Of a stretch of DNA of 64,000 nt, positions 53,551-62,177 are shown piece after piece; positions within the stretch are counted from its first letter, which is position 1, and every line of letters begins with the position of its first letter. The position numbers and the translations under genes are program-made. The stretch is from the NCBI RefSeq assembly GCF_013113715.1, contig NZ_CP053344.1:4278001-4342000 (forward strand), written 5' to 3'. Origin of the DNA: Herbiconiux sp. SALV-R1 (GTDB lineage: Bacteria > Actinomycetota > Actinomycetes > Actinomycetales > Microbacteriaceae). The notes under the pieces were generated by a model. The model was not told the origin of the DNA, ran no database searches, and saw nothing but the letters and a program-made list of their open reading frames with translations.

Positions 53551-53562
53551 AAGGTCACCGTA
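53551..53562 (-). promoter_or_regulatory. Leaderless promoter of the DagK-like gene
   Basis: TACGGT (53562-53557) followed by six bases and the GTG at 53550. Confidence 0.5.
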
Positions 53563-53590
53563 CCGGCTCCGGCTGTCAGAGGGCCCCAAC

Positions 53591-53603
53591 TAAGATGGAC
53601 GGC
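53591..53603 (+). promoter_or_regulatory. Leaderless promoter of serS
   Basis: TAAGAT (53591-53596) followed by seven bases and the GTG at 53604. The in-frame ATG at 53595 lies inside this -10 box and is therefore unlikely to be the start. Confidence 0.6.
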
Positions 53604-54866
53604 GTGATCGATCCCGTCCTCTTGCGTGAACAGCCCGATGTCGTCAGGAATTCGCAGCGCGCCCGGGGCTCCTCGCTCGCCCTCGTCGACGCCGCGCTCG
53701 AGGCCGACACCGAGCGCCGCAGCGCCATCGGCGAGTTCGAGTCGCTGCGCGCCGAGCAGAACGCGTTCAGCAAGCAGGTCGCCGCTGCTCCCAAGGAGGA
53801 GAAGAAGGCGCTCGTCGCCCAGGCCCAAGAGCTCGCCGCGCGCGTGAAGACGGCGAACCAGCGCGCGACGGATGCGGAGAACGCCTTCGCCGAGACGGCC
53901 CGCCAGATTCAGAACATCGTCATCGACGGCGTTCCCGAGGGTGGGGAGGAGAACTTCGTCACCCTGCGCGAGGTCGGCACCCGCCCCGAGTTCGACTTCA
54001 CCCCGCGCGACCACGTCGAGCTCGGCGAGACGCTCCAGCTGTTCGACCTCGCGCGCGGCGCCAAGGTGTCGGGGGCACGGTTCTACTTCCTCACCGGCAT
54101 GGGTGCGCGCCTCGAGCTGGCGCTCATGAACCTCGCGCTCGACCGGGCGCTCGCCGCAGGCTTCACGCCCCTCATTACGCCCACCCTGGTGCGCCCCGAA
54201 ACCATGGACGGCACGGGCTTCCTCGGCGAGCACGCCGACGAGGTCTACTACCTCGAGTCCGACGAGCTCTTCCTCACCGGCACGAGCGAGGTGGCGCTGG
54301 CCGGGTTCCACATGGGTGAGATCCTCGACCTGTCGAACGGGTCGAAGCGCTACGCCGGCTGGTCGACCTGCTACCGACGGGAGGCGGGGTCGCACGGCAA
54401 AGACACCCGGGGCATCCTGCGCGTGCATCAGTTCAACAAGCTCGAGATGTTCAGTTACGTGCTGCCCGAGAACGCCGAGGCCGAGCACGAGGCGCTCCTC
54501 GGGTACCAGGAGGGCATGCTCACCGACCTCGGCCTCAGCTACCGGGTCATCGACGTCGCCGCCGGAGACCTCGGCTCGAGCGCGGCGCGCAAGTTCGACA
54601 CCGAGGCGTGGGTGCCGTCGCAGGAGACCTACCGCGAGCTCACCTCCACCTCGAACTGCACCACCTACCAGGCGCGCCGGCTCGACACCCGCTACCGCAC
54701 CGAGTCGGGCAAGACCGCGCCGGTCGCCACCCTCAACGGCACCCTCGCCACCACGCGGTGGATCGTCGCGCTGCTCGAGACGCACCAGCAGGCCGACGGG
54801 TCGGTGGTCATCCCCGAGGTGCTGCGTCCCTACCTCGGCGGCACCGAGATCATCGAGGCGCCGTGA
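53604..54866 (+). CDS. serS: Seryl-tRNA synthetase
   Basis: A 420-residue class II synthetase. The N-terminal coiled-coil arm (about 30-105) binds tRNA-Ser. The catalytic core shows motif 2 ([19 protein letters not shown]), GTSEV, and motif 3 ([15 protein letters not shown]). The GTG start gives the usual [12 protein letters not shown]-terminus. It overlaps the HAD phosphatase gene by 4 bases. Two tRNA-Ser genes lie within 7 kb downstream. Confidence 0.95.
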   Translation: MIDPVLLREQPDVVRNSQRARGSSLALVDAALEADTERRSAIGEFESLRAEQNAFSKQVAAAPKEEKKALVAQAQELAARVKTANQRATDAENAFAETARQIQNIVIDGVPEGGEENFVTLREVGTRPEFDFTPRDHVELGETLQLFDLARGAKVSGARFYFLTGMGARLELALMNLALDRALAAGFTPLITPTLVRPETMDGTGFLGEHADEVYYLESDELFLTGTSEVALAGFHMGEILDLSNGSKRYAGWSTCYRREAGSHGKDTRGILRVHQFNKLEMFSYVLPENAEAEHEALLGYQEGMLTDLGLSYRVIDVAAGDLGSSAARKFDTEAWVPSQETYRELTSTSNCTTYQARRLDTRYRTESGKTAPVATLNGTLATTRWIVALLETHQQADGSVVIPEVLRPYLGGTEIIEAP

Positions 54867-55807
54867 GCGGCGACGTGACGGATGCGAGTGCCGCGGGCCG
54901 CGCATCCGTCGACCTCGACCGTGAGGCTGTCGACGCCGGGCGCTCCGACGGCGCATCCGACGCTGCGCCCGCCGACGCCGCGCGTGCCGATGCTGCGCCC
55001 GCCGACTCCGCGCAGCGGTGGCTGGTTGCGCTCGACATCGACGGCACCGTGCTACACGAAGACGGGTCGCTGAGCGACATCGTCGGTGCCGAGGTGCGGC
55101 GCGTGGTCGCCGAGGGCAACGAGGTCATGCTCGCCACCGGGCGCTCGGTCTCGTCGACCCTCCCAGTGCTGCAGCTGCTCGACATCGCACCCGAGTACGT
55201 GGTGTGCGCGAACGGCGCCATCACCATGAAGCGCGACCCCGACGCCCCGCTCGGATACCGGCAGGAGCACGTCGAGATCTTCGATCCGGGCCCGGTGCTC
55301 ACGACCATCAGGTCGCACCTCGCCGACGCCCTGTTCGCGGTCGAAGACGCGCACGGTCACTTCCTCTACACCGAGAAGTTCCCCGAGTCGGTGCTCGGTG
55401 CCGGCAACCGCCAGGTCGCGTTCGAGGAGTTGCTCGGCATCGAGGCGACCCGCGTCGTCGTCATCTCGCCCGATCACGACATGGAAGACTTCCTCGCCGT
55501 CGTCGACCGCATGGGACTGCACCGGGTGAGCTACTCCATCGGATGGACGGCCTGGCTCGATATCGCCCCCGACGGCGTGAACAAGGCAACGGGTCTCGAG
55601 CGCGTGCGCGAGCACCTGGGCATCCCGCGTAGCCACGTCATGGCCATCGGCGACGGCCGCAACGACGTCGACATGTTCCGCTGGGCCGGTGCCGAGGGCC
55701 GCGCCGTCGCCATGGGCCAGGCCCCCGACGACGTCATCGCCGCCTCCACCGAAACCACCTCCACCCTCGACGCCGACGGCGTCGCCGCCGCCCTCGCCAC
55801 CCTCTAG
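54863..55807 (+). CDS. HAD-superfamily Cof-type phosphatase
   Basis: A 314-residue HAD hydrolase. A 50-residue Ala/Asp-rich N-terminal extension with repeats ([15 protein letters not shown]) precedes motif [20 protein letters not shown] gives motif II, and [14 protein letters not shown] motif IV, with a class II cap between. The GTG overlaps the serS stop (GTGA). It probably dephosphorylates a small metabolite; the pairing with serS is common in actinomycetes but its meaning is unknown. Confidence 0.85.
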   Translation: MSGDVTDASAAGRASVDLDREAVDAGRSDGASDAAPADAARADAAPADSAQRWLVALDIDGTVLHEDGSLSDIVGAEVRRVVAEGNEVMLATGRSVSSTLPVLQLLDIAPEYVVCANGAITMKRDPDAPLGYRQEHVEIFDPGPVLTTIRSHLADALFAVEDAHGHFLYTEKFPESVLGAGNRQVAFEELLGIEATRVVVISPDHDMEDFLAVVDRMGLHRVSYSIGWTAWLDIAPDGVNKATGLERVREHLGIPRSHVMAIGDGRNDVDMFRWAGAEGRAVAMGQAPDDVIAASTETTSTLDADGVAAALATL

Positions 55808-55915
55808 CCCTGCGCGCCCGCCCTCCCGACCCGGCCCTGCGCCGGGCACGGTGCGCCCGATTCGGCACGCCCTGTACACTCGACCGTGATCGTCGCCCGT
55901 CGGGGCGGCTGATCG

Positions 55916-56005
55916 GGAGGGCTGTCCGAGCGGCCGATGGAGCCAGTCTTGAAAACTGGTGAGGTGTTAAAGCCTTCTAGGGTTCGAATCCCTAGCCCTC
56001 CGCCA
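55916..56005 (+). tRNA. tRNA-Ser (anticodon TGA)
   Basis: A 90-base class II tRNA. The acceptor GGAGGGC (55916-55922) pairs with GCCCTCC (55995-56001). The anticodon stem CCAGT/ACTGG frames the loop CTTGAAA with anticodon TGA at 55950-55952. A long variable arm, the T-arm GGTTCGAATCC and an encoded CCA end are present. It reads UCA/UCG-type serine codons. Confidence 0.95.
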
Positions 56006-56041
56006 CGAGTGCGCGGGGGTGTCTCTCGTGCGCGGCGTGTG

Positions 56042-56095
56042 TTGGTCGCAGAAAGTGCTGCCAAACCGCGCTGAGCGAGCACTTTGCGCGACCAA
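56042..56095. repeat. 18-bp inverted repeat after tRNA-Ser
   Basis: TTGGTCGCAGAAAGTGCT (56042-56059) and AGCACTTTGCGCGACCAA (56078-56095) pair with two mismatches across an 18-base loop. It lies between the tRNA and the convergent AHSA1 gene. It may terminate transcription or be a dispersed repeat; the word AAAGTGCT also occurs near 240-247 as AAAAGTGCTTG. Confidence 0.7.
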
Positions 56096-56183
56096 GAGTT
56101 CGGCGCGGGAGCGCCAAGAGAGGCGTCGACAGTGGCGCCGAGGATAGCCCGAGCTCGCCGTCACGTGGGCGCGAGCCCGCGCC

Positions 56184-56657
56184 TCAGCCCGCGAGCAGCG
56201 CGTCCAGGCGCTCGTAGCCCTCGACGACGCCGTGTTCCATGCCGTTCTGCACCATGCCGTCGCGCGAGTCCACGCTCGGGAAGACGCTCCAGCCCGACAC
56301 GCGGGTGCGCCCGCCGTCGAGCGCTGTGAACAGCATCCGTTCGATCGAGACGAACTCGGGCAGGCCCTCCCACTCGAAGGTCTGCACGATCTCCACGCCC
56401 GGCACGACCCGGTGGAACACCCCGTTGAACGCGAACTCGTCGCCCGCGGGGTTGCGCTGCACGTAGCGCCAGCGCCCGCCTGACTCCAGCGAGTAGACGT
56501 CGATGGTGGTTTCGTAGCCGTTCGGGCCGACCCACTGCCGCACCAGCTCGGGATCGGCATAGGCGTTGAAGACCGCATCCACCGGGGCGTCGAACTCGCG
56601 CACGATCTCGATGAACGGCAGCCCTTCGGGGGCGGTGATGGTGACGGGGTTGCTCAT
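56184..56657 (-). CDS. SRPBCC/AHSA1-family protein
   Basis: A 157-residue START-like domain protein of the Activator-of-Hsp90-homologue type (REFDAPVDAVFNAYADPELVRQWVGP, then GGRWRYVQRNPAGDEFAFNGVF). It probably binds a small hydrophobic ligand in its cavity. It overlaps the ArsR regulator gene by 4 bases, a common pair in actinomycetes in which the regulator controls its own operon. Function unknown. Confidence 0.87.
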   Translation of the reverse strand: MSNPVTITAPEGLPFIEIVREFDAPVDAVFNAYADPELVRQWVGPNGYETTIDVYSLESGGRWRYVQRNPAGDEFAFNGVFHRVVPGVEIVQTFEWEGLPEFVSIERMLFTALDGGRTRVSGWSVFPSVDSRDGMVQNGMEHGVVEGYERLDALLAG

Positions 56658-56989
56658 GATTCTTTCTCCTTATCGTTTCGAAGCACGGCGTCGAGCCGAC
56701 GGAACCGCTGCTCGTGAGCCAAGCGATAGCCGTCGATCCAGCCGGTGAGCCGCTCGAGGGCCTCGGGCGCGAGGTGCACGGGCCGCCGCTGCGCCTCACG
56801 GGTGCGGGTGACGAGCCCGGCCGCCTCGAGCACCTGGATGTGCTTCGACACGGCCTGAACCGAGATGCTGAACGGCTCCGCCAGTTCGTTGACCGTGGCC
56901 GGCCCGCGACTCAGACGCGCGACGATGGCGCGTCGCACGGGGTCGGCGAGAGCGGCGAACGCCCGGTCCAGCTCCGCGTCCTTATCCAT
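56654..56989 (-). CDS. ArsR-family transcriptional regulator
   Basis: A 111-residue winged-helix regulator (FAALADPVRRAIVARLSRG, then TVNELAEPFSISVQAVSKHI). The metal-binding CxC motif of classical ArsR is absent, so another signal is sensed. AAGGGA lies eight bases before the ATG at 56989. An imperfect palindrome, TCAACCAACTACTTGA, just upstream (about 57007-57022) may be its operator. It is coupled to the AHSA1-like gene. Confidence 0.88.
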   Translation of the reverse strand: MDKDAELDRAFAALADPVRRAIVARLSRGPATVNELAEPFSISVQAVSKHIQVLEAAGLVTRTREAQRRPVHLAPEALERLTGWIDGYRLAHEQRFRRLDAVLRNDKEKES

Positions 56990-57065
56990 TCAACCCGTCC
57001 CTTTATCAACCAACTACTTGAATAATAGACGGCGCCGCGGGGGTTGTCACGTGCCCCCTTCTGGG

Positions 57066-58463
57066 GTGACGATTGCGCGCCCCAGAGCCGCTCACCGCCG
57101 CGCGTCCCTGCGACAATCGAAGCGAGACAACGGCGAACGGGGGACGACGATCAGCCGCACGACAGCGAGACCGACGCCGCTGGCCCGCCATGGCCGCCAG
57201 TCGTCGCCGCACCCGTTCCGCGCCGTCGCGGGCTTCGTCGCCGTCGCGCTGGCCGTCGTCGCCGTGAGCGGCGCGTCGATCGGCGCCTACGCCGCCTGGG
57301 ACGTCGCCGCCTCCATCACCACCGTCACCCTCGCCTCCGACGACGAGGCGGCGGCGGTCATCGCGGCGGGAGGCGACGCGCCACCCGAGATCTCGGCCAT
57401 CGACGGCGGCGTCAACCTGCTGCTCGTCGGCAGCGACAGCCGCACCAACCAGGGCGACGCCTACGGTGAAGACGAGGGCGGCGAGCTCAACGACGTCACG
57501 ATGCTGCTGCACATCTCCGAAGACCACTCGAACGCCACGGTCGTGAGCTTTCCGCGCGACCTCATCGTCGACATCCCCGAGTGCCCCGAGGGCGGCGGCT
57601 ACACGGCTCCCATCAACGAGTCGCTCTCGCAGGGCGGCCTCGCCTGCACGGTGCTGACCGTCGAGGCGCTGTCGGGGCTCAGCATCCCGTTCGCCGCCGA
57701 GATCCAGTTCAACGGCGTCATCGAGATGTCGAACGCGCTCGGCGGCGTGCCGGTGTGCGTCTCCGAGGTGATCGACGACCCCTTCACCGGCGTCTACCTC
57801 GAGCCCGGCACGCACCCGCTGATGGGTGCGGATGCGCTCGGCTTCCTCCGCACCCGCCACGGCGTCGGCGACGGCAGCGACATCGGGCGCATCTCGTCGC
57901 AGCAGGTGTTCCTGTCGTCACTCGTGCGCACCGTGAAGAGCGACTCGACCCTCACCGACTTCGGCAAGCTGTACGGGCTGGCGAAGGCGGCGGCGAGCAA
58001 CATGATCCTCTCGCAGAGGCTCGCGTCGCCCGACACGATGGTGTCGATCGCGCTCTCGCTGAAAGACATGGACCTCTCGAAGGTCACCTTCGTCGCCTAC
58101 CCGAACTACTACGCCGACTGGGTTCCCGAGGGCAAGGTCGCGCCCGACACCGAGGCGGCCGGCATCCTGTTCGCGGCGATCCAGGCCGACCAGCCGGTCG
58201 CGGTGGCGGCTCCCGGCGGCATCGCGTCGGTCATCGACCCGAACGCGCCCGTCACCGCCGATCCTGCAACGCCGACGGATGCTGCGGCCGACCCCGCGGC
58301 ACCCACCGACGGCACCGACCCGGCTGGCCCCGTCGACCCCGACGCCCCCGTCGACCCGGCCGCGCCCGCCGACGGCACCACAGCATCCGGAGTCACCGTG
58401 CTGCCCGACAGCGTCAAGGGCCAGACCGCCGCCGACTACACCTGCTCGGTCGGCAACCCGTAA
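57066..58463 (+). CDS. LytR-CpsA-Psr (LCP) family protein
   Basis: A 465-residue (or shorter) membrane-anchored enzyme. A basic N-tail is followed by one membrane segment (VAGFVAVALAVVAVSGASIG) and the LCP domain: NLLLVGSDSR, DVTMLLHISED, VVSFPRDLIVDIP, INESLSQGG and FLRTRHGVGDGSDIGR. LCP proteins transfer glycopolymers to peptidoglycan. A Pro/Asp/Ala-rich tail with about 60 residues of PTD-, PVD- and PAD-type repeats follows. The start is uncertain: GTG at 57066 is the first usual codon. A GGGGGA precedes an in-frame ATC at 57150, close to the membrane segment. Confidence 0.83.
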   Translation: MTIARPRAAHRRASLRQSKRDNGERGTTISRTTARPTPLARHGRQSSPHPFRAVAGFVAVALAVVAVSGASIGAYAAWDVAASITTVTLASDDEAAAVIAAGGDAPPEISAIDGGVNLLLVGSDSRTNQGDAYGEDEGGELNDVTMLLHISEDHSNATVVSFPRDLIVDIPECPEGGGYTAPINESLSQGGLACTVLTVEALSGLSIPFAAEIQFNGVIEMSNALGGVPVCVSEVIDDPFTGVYLEPGTHPLMGADALGFLRTRHGVGDGSDIGRISSQQVFLSSLVRTVKSDSTLTDFGKLYGLAKAAASNMILSQRLASPDTMVSIALSLKDMDLSKVTFVAYPNYYADWVPEGKVAPDTEAAGILFAAIQADQPVAVAAPGGIASVIDPNAPVTADPATPTDAAADPAAPTDGTDPAGPVDPDAPVDPAAPADGTTASGVTVLPDSVKGQTAADYTCSVGNP

Positions 58464-58516
58464 CGAGACCCCCGCTGGGATTTGTGACCCGGCGCCCGAT
58501 GGGGTTGGGTTGAACG

Positions 58517-59647
58517 ATGACCTCCACCCCCGCCCCGCGCGTTCAGTGGATGGACACGCTGCGGGGCGCCGCGGTGCTGCTCGTGGTCGTCTACCACGCG
58601 CCTGGGCTGCTCGAGCTGCTGGGCTGGGACATCCCGCCGTTCCTCGTCAACGTGAACGACTTCTTCCTGCCGTTCCGCATGCCCGCGCTCATGCTGCTCG
58701 CCGGCATGCTGCTGCCGCGGTCGCTCGCCAAGGGGCTCGGCCGCTACTACCTCGGCAAGCTGGTGTTCGTGGTGTGGCCCTACCTGGTGTGGGCCGCCCT
58801 CCACATCGTGCAGTTCGGGGCGGCGTACCCCATCGACGACGTGAGGGCGTGGATCTCGACCGGCTACCTCTGGTTCCTGTTCTTCCTCATCGTCTACTAC
58901 GCGGTGGCGCCGCTGTTCGCGGTGCTGCCGCCGTGGCTGCCGCCGGTCGCGCTGTGGGCGGTCGCCGCCGTCGTCGAGCCCGGGCTGGTGCACAACCTGC
59001 TGTTCTATGCGGGCTTCTTCTTCCTCGGCAATCTCGTGGCGCTGCGGCCACGGTTGCTCGACGCGCTCACCGAGCGGCGCTGGGTGGTCATCCCGCTCAG
59101 CGCGATCGCCGTCGCCTTCGGGGTGTACATCGTCTTCGCGCCGGTGAACGCGGTGGTGTGGTTCGTGCCGTTCAGCCTCGCCGGCATCGTCGCCGCCATC
59201 GCCTGGCTGCGCAAGACCGACGGGCTGGCCCTGCTCGACCCGCTGCGCTTCGCCGGACGCAACTCGATCGTGTACTACGTGGCGCACTTCCCGCTGATGG
59301 TCGTCGTGCTGAAGATCATCCCCGATGACGCGTCGCCCGATCCCACCAGCGTGGCGGTGTGGATGCTGCTGGCTGCTCTGGCCGGATGCACGCTGCTGGC
59401 CCACGGTCGGCGCATCATCCCGGTGCGCTGGTTGTTCGAGGCGCCGGTGCCGGGGGCGTGGTTGCGCGGAGGTCGGGGTGGGTCGCGCGGCTCGCGCCGG
59501 TCGCTCGGGTTCGGGCGGCTACGCTCGGGGGATGCCCGAACTGCTGTGGACCGGTCCGCCCGACGCCCCCGTCCTGGTGCTCGCCCACGGGGCGGGCGCG
59601 GCGATGGACTCGGAGTGGATGACCCGCTTCTGCGACTCGCTCGCTGA
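58517..59647 (+). CDS. Acyltransferase 3-family membrane protein
   Basis: A 376-residue integral membrane protein with about ten hydrophobic segments. The N-terminal VQWMDTLRGAAVLLVVVYHAP carries the typical Arg and catalytic-region His of acyltransferase 3 proteins, and GRNSIVYYVAHFP appears near the end. Members acetylate surface sugars or peptidoglycan. After about residue 310 the sequence becomes Arg/Gly-rich and runs 116 bases into the next gene, so the original stop may have been lost. Confidence 0.83.
   Translation: MTSTPAPRVQWMDTLRGAAVLLVVVYHAPGLLELLGWDIPPFLVNVNDFFLPFRMPALMLLAGMLLPRSLAKGLGRYYLGKLVFVVWPYLVWAALHIVQFGAAYPIDDVRAWISTGYLWFLFFLIVYYAVAPLFAVLPPWLPPVALWAVAAVVEPGLVHNLLFYAGFFFLGNLVALRPRLLDALTERRWVVIPLSAIAVAFGVYIVFAPVNAVVWFVPFSLAGIVAAIAWLRKTDGLALLDPLRFAGRNSIVYYVAHFPLMVVVLKIIPDDASPDPTSVAVWMLLAALAGCTLLAHGRRIIPVRWLFEAPVPGAWLRGGRGGSRGSRRSLGFGRLRSGDARTAVDRSARRPRPGARPRGGRGDGLGVDDPLLRLAR
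59520..59531 (+). promoter_or_regulatory. Leaderless promoter of the alpha/beta hydrolase gene
   Basis: TACGCT (59520-59525) followed by six bases and the ATG at 59532, inside the end of the preceding gene. Confidence 0.45.
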
Positions 59648-60218
59648 GCGCGGGGTGCGTACGGCCCGGTTCGAGTTCGGGTACATGGCGGCCAGGCGCG
59701 CGGGGGCGCGCAAGCCGCCGCCGAAGGCCGAGACCCTGATGGGGGAGTACCGGGATGCGGTGGGGGCGGTGGTCGACGCGCTCGGCGGCGACGGCGGCAG
59801 CGGCGGCGGCAGCGGCAGCGGTGGCGCTGCGCGCGTCGCGATCGGCGGCAAGTCGATGGGCGGCCGCGTCGCCAGCCTCGTCGCCGACGAGCTCTCCGCC
59901 GACGGAACCGGCCCCGTCACCTCGCTCGTCTGCCTCGGCTACCCGTTCCACCCGCCCGGAGCTCCCGAGAAGCTCCGCACCGCCCACCTCGCCGAACTCC
60001 GCACCCCCACCCTCATCCTCCAGGGCACCCGCGACCCGTTCGGCACCGTCGAGCAGGTTCCGGGCTATGCGCTGTCGCCGAGCATCCGTGTCTCCTGGCT
60101 CGACGACGGCGAGCACGAGTTCAAGCCGCGCGTGAAGATCTCGGGCCACACCCACGCCGAGCACCTCGCCACCGCCGCCACGGAGACTGCCGATTTCGTT
60201 CGCGCACATCGGCTATGA
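59532..60218 (+). CDS. Alpha/beta-hydrolase (KANL3/Tex30-like)
   Basis: A 228-residue serine hydrolase. LVLAHGAGAAMDSEWM gives the oxyanion region, the nucleophile is in GGKSMGGR, the Asp in QGTRDPFG and the His in DGEHEFKP. A Gly/Ser-rich insert (about residues 85-99, GGDGGSGGGSGSGG) coded by repetitive GGC/AGC triplets precedes the nucleophile strand. The substrate is unknown. It ends 32 bases before tRNA-Ser(GCU). Confidence 0.83.
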   Translation: MPELLWTGPPDAPVLVLAHGAGAAMDSEWMTRFCDSLAERGVRTARFEFGYMAARRAGARKPPPKAETLMGEYRDAVGAVVDALGGDGGSGGGSGSGGAARVAIGGKSMGGRVASLVADELSADGTGPVTSLVCLGYPFHPPGAPEKLRTAHLAELRTPTLILQGTRDPFGTVEQVPGYALSPSIRVSWLDDGEHEFKPRVKISGHTHAEHLATAATETADFVRAHRL

Positions 60219-60250
60219 TGGCCAAGGCGCTCGCTCACCGGCAGCGCCGA

Positions 60251-60341
60251 GGAGACGTCGCATAGTTCGGCCTAGTGCACCACCCTGCTAAGGTGGAGTA
60301 CCCTTTATTGGGTACCGTGGGTTCAAATCCCACCGTCTCCG
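60251..60341 (+). tRNA. tRNA-Ser (anticodon GCT)
   Basis: A 91-base class II tRNA. Acceptor GGAGACG (60251-60257) pairs with CGTCTCC (60334-60340). The stem CCACC/GGTGG frames CTGCTAA with anticodon GCT at 60287-60289. A long variable arm and GGGTTCAAATCC T-arm are present. CCA is not encoded, unlike the other tRNA-Ser. It reads AGC/AGU codons. Confidence 0.95.
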
Positions 60342-60360
60342 CACCGGCTTCCGCCCCTCG

Positions 60361-60390
60361 AACGCCCTCCCACGAGGGCGTTTCTTCTTT
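60361..60390 (+). terminator. Rho-independent terminator after tRNA-Ser(GCU)
   Basis: A perfect 9-bp stem (AACGCCCTC/GAGGGCGTT) with CCAC loop is followed by a T-rich run (TCTTCTTT). Confidence 0.85.
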
Positions 60391-60420
60391 CCGCGGCGGA
60401 TCGTCCGTCCATTCACGTTG

Positions 60421-60490
60421 ACTTGAATCCCCGGGCATCCCATTCAAGTAAATCGCGAATTACTTGAACTACACTGATGTCACTTCAAGT
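60421..60490. promoter_or_regulatory. Four alternating ACTTGAA/TTCAAGT half-sites before fic
   Basis: ACTTGAA at 60421-60427 and 60462-60468 alternates with TTCAAGT at 60443-60449 and 60484-60490, giving two inverted pairs with 15-base spacers repeated every 41 bases. The inner pair extends to a perfect 9-bp inverted repeat (TTCAAGTAA/TTACTTGAA). TACACT at 60469-60474 may be the -10 box. Probably operators of fic. Confidence 0.75.
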
Positions 60491-60503
60491 TTCGAGGTGT
60501 GCT

Positions 60504-61691
60504 GTGGACGTCACAAAGTTCGATGCGAGCCCGATAGGGAATCTGACGCCGATCAGCGGCACCGACAAGACCTCGGGCGCCTCGTTCCATCACTTCGCGT
60601 ACGTTCCTCATCCGCTGGGCGCTGAGCCTGCCCTCTCGAATTCAACCTGGCGGGCGGTGTCGCGGGCCAGCCACGCACTCGGGCGGCTTCAGCAAGGGTC
60701 CGCGATCGTCAAGAATCCGAGCATCCTGCGGCAACCGACCCTCCGTCGGGAAGCGCAGAGCACGTCGGCTCTGGAAGGGACTTTTGCGCCTCTCGAGGAG
60801 GTCCTCGCAGCGAATGTGATCGATCAGTCGAACCGCTCATCGGCCCTGCGGGAAGTGCTGAACTATGTGCAAGCTGCGGAAGTCGCCTTCGAGTCGTTGG
60901 AGCAAGGGCGACGGATCACCGTCGGCCTCATCGAGCAATTGCACGCGGATCTTGTGGCTGGCACGGCGGCGGACACGGATGATGCGGGAAGGACCCGCTC
61001 GATTCAAGTCGCGATCGGCACGCAAGGTCGAGGGGTGGAGCAAGCCCGGTTCATTCCCATGCCGCCCGGTGCGACGCTTCGAGCGGCCTTCGGTGACCTG
61101 ATCGATTGGGTGAGGAGAAGCGACGAGTCTGCTGACGGTCGCGATCCGCTCGTCGCGGCCGCCATGGCACATTACCAATTCGAAACGATCCATCCGTTCA
61201 ATGACGGGAACGGTCGGCTCGGCCGCCTGCTGATCGTGCTTCAACTGCTTCAGGATCATGCTCTCTCGGAGCCGCTTCTCAGCGTGTCGCCGTGGTTCGA
61301 GGCGCGGCGTGACAAGTATCAGGATGCGCTCGCGGAGGTGAGCGTGACTGGAGACTGGAATCCTTGGGTGACGTTCTTCGCTGAAGGTCTCGAAGCCTCA
61401 GCCGTTGATACCGCCACGAGGCTTGAGTCGCTGCTCGCCGTGCAAGAGCACTTCCATGACGTGTTGCGAGGTGCCAAAGCACGAGGGATCGTGCGCGACA
61501 TCGTCGATCACCTGATCGGCCTACCTTTCGTCAACATCCGGAATCTGGCGGACCTCACGGGTGCGACCTATCAGGCTGCGAGCACGGCGGCCGGAAAGCT
61601 CGTCGATCTGGGAATCCTGGAAGAGATGACGACCCAGGGTGTGAGGGCGTTCCGCGCTCCGCTCGTACTCGCCGCCATCCTGCGGCGATGA
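60504..61691 (+). CDS. Fic-family protein with C-terminal winged helix
   Basis: A 395-residue predicted AMP-transferase or related enzyme. The Fic motif HPFNDGNGRLGR starts at His230. The autoinhibitory motif TSALEG (Thr87-Glu91-Gly92) lies N-terminal, as in class II Fic proteins. The last 80 residues look like a winged helix (VNIRNLADLTGATYQAASTAAGKL), so it may bind its own promoter. The GTG at 60504 has GAGG six bases upstream; an ATG at 60477 lies inside the operator array and overlaps the likely transcription start. Base composition is visibly less GC-rich than its neighbours, and the gene lies directly after a tRNA, which suggests acquisition. Confidence 0.87.
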   Translation: MDVTKFDASPIGNLTPISGTDKTSGASFHHFAYVPHPLGAEPALSNSTWRAVSRASHALGRLQQGSAIVKNPSILRQPTLRREAQSTSALEGTFAPLEEVLAANVIDQSNRSSALREVLNYVQAAEVAFESLEQGRRITVGLIEQLHADLVAGTAADTDDAGRTRSIQVAIGTQGRGVEQARFIPMPPGATLRAAFGDLIDWVRRSDESADGRDPLVAAAMAHYQFETIHPFNDGNGRLGRLLIVLQLLQDHALSEPLLSVSPWFEARRDKYQDALAEVSVTGDWNPWVTFFAEGLEASAVDTATRLESLLAVQEHFHDVLRGAKARGIVRDIVDHLIGLPFVNIRNLADLTGATYQAASTAAGKLVDLGILEEMTTQGVRAFRAPLVLAAILRR

Positions 61692-61777
61692 GCCGTCGGA
61701 TCGACGCGGCAGGCCCAGACAGAAGGACGGGGACGGGGAAATTCCGAAACGACGGGGCGGAGTAGTTGATCTGGGGT

Positions 61778-61789
61778 AACAATGAGAGG
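61778..61789 (+). promoter_or_regulatory. Possible leaderless promoter of the small membrane protein gene
   Basis: AACAAT (61778-61783) followed by six bases and the GTG at 61790. Confidence 0.4.
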
Positions 61790-62158
61790 GTGACACAGGA
61801 TATTCAGCCGCTTCACGATCTCATGACGCCCGAGACGAACGTGAAGCGCATCATGCACACGGGCACGGTGTGGTTCGGCGTGGCGGTCGGTTCGACGGCC
61901 GTCACCCTCGGACTGCTGCTCTCGTCGGGCTGGCGGCCCGCCGACCTCCCGGGCGGGCTCGAGACGCTCTGGTGGATCGCCTCCACCGTCGTGGTGCTCA
62001 GCATCGGGCTCATCGGCTGGTCGGGCTGCCCGATCCTCGAGGTCGACGTGCCCACCGCCGACCGCAACAAGTCGCGCACCATGCAGCTCGGCACGATGCT
62101 CTTCATCATCGGAGGGGCCGCGGCGATGCTGGCCGTGCTGCTCAGTCCGGCGCCGTAG
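61790..62158 (+). CDS. Hypothetical small membrane protein
   Basis: A 122-residue protein with three hydrophobic segments: VWFGVAVGSTAVTLGLLL, LWWIASTVVVLSIGLIGW and LGTMLFIIGGAAAMLAVLLS. A short soluble N-terminus and a charged loop (VPTADRNKSRT) separate them. GTG 61790 is preferred over a TTG at 61766 because of the leaderless-type box upstream. No family is recognised; it may belong to small actinobacterial DUF membrane proteins. Confidence 0.65.
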   Translation: MTQDIQPLHDLMTPETNVKRIMHTGTVWFGVAVGSTAVTLGLLLSSGWRPADLPGGLETLWWIASTVVVLSIGLIGWSGCPILEVDVPTADRNKSRTMQLGTMLFIIGGAAAMLAVLLSPAP

Positions 62159-62177
62159 CTCTCAGCGCCGCGCAGCG

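Noticed and set aside
60391-61700. Fic gene considered part of a phage or integrative element inserted at tRNA-Ser(GCU)
   Set aside because: No integrase, no phage genes and no duplicated tRNA 3' end can be seen downstream. Only the single gene looks foreign.
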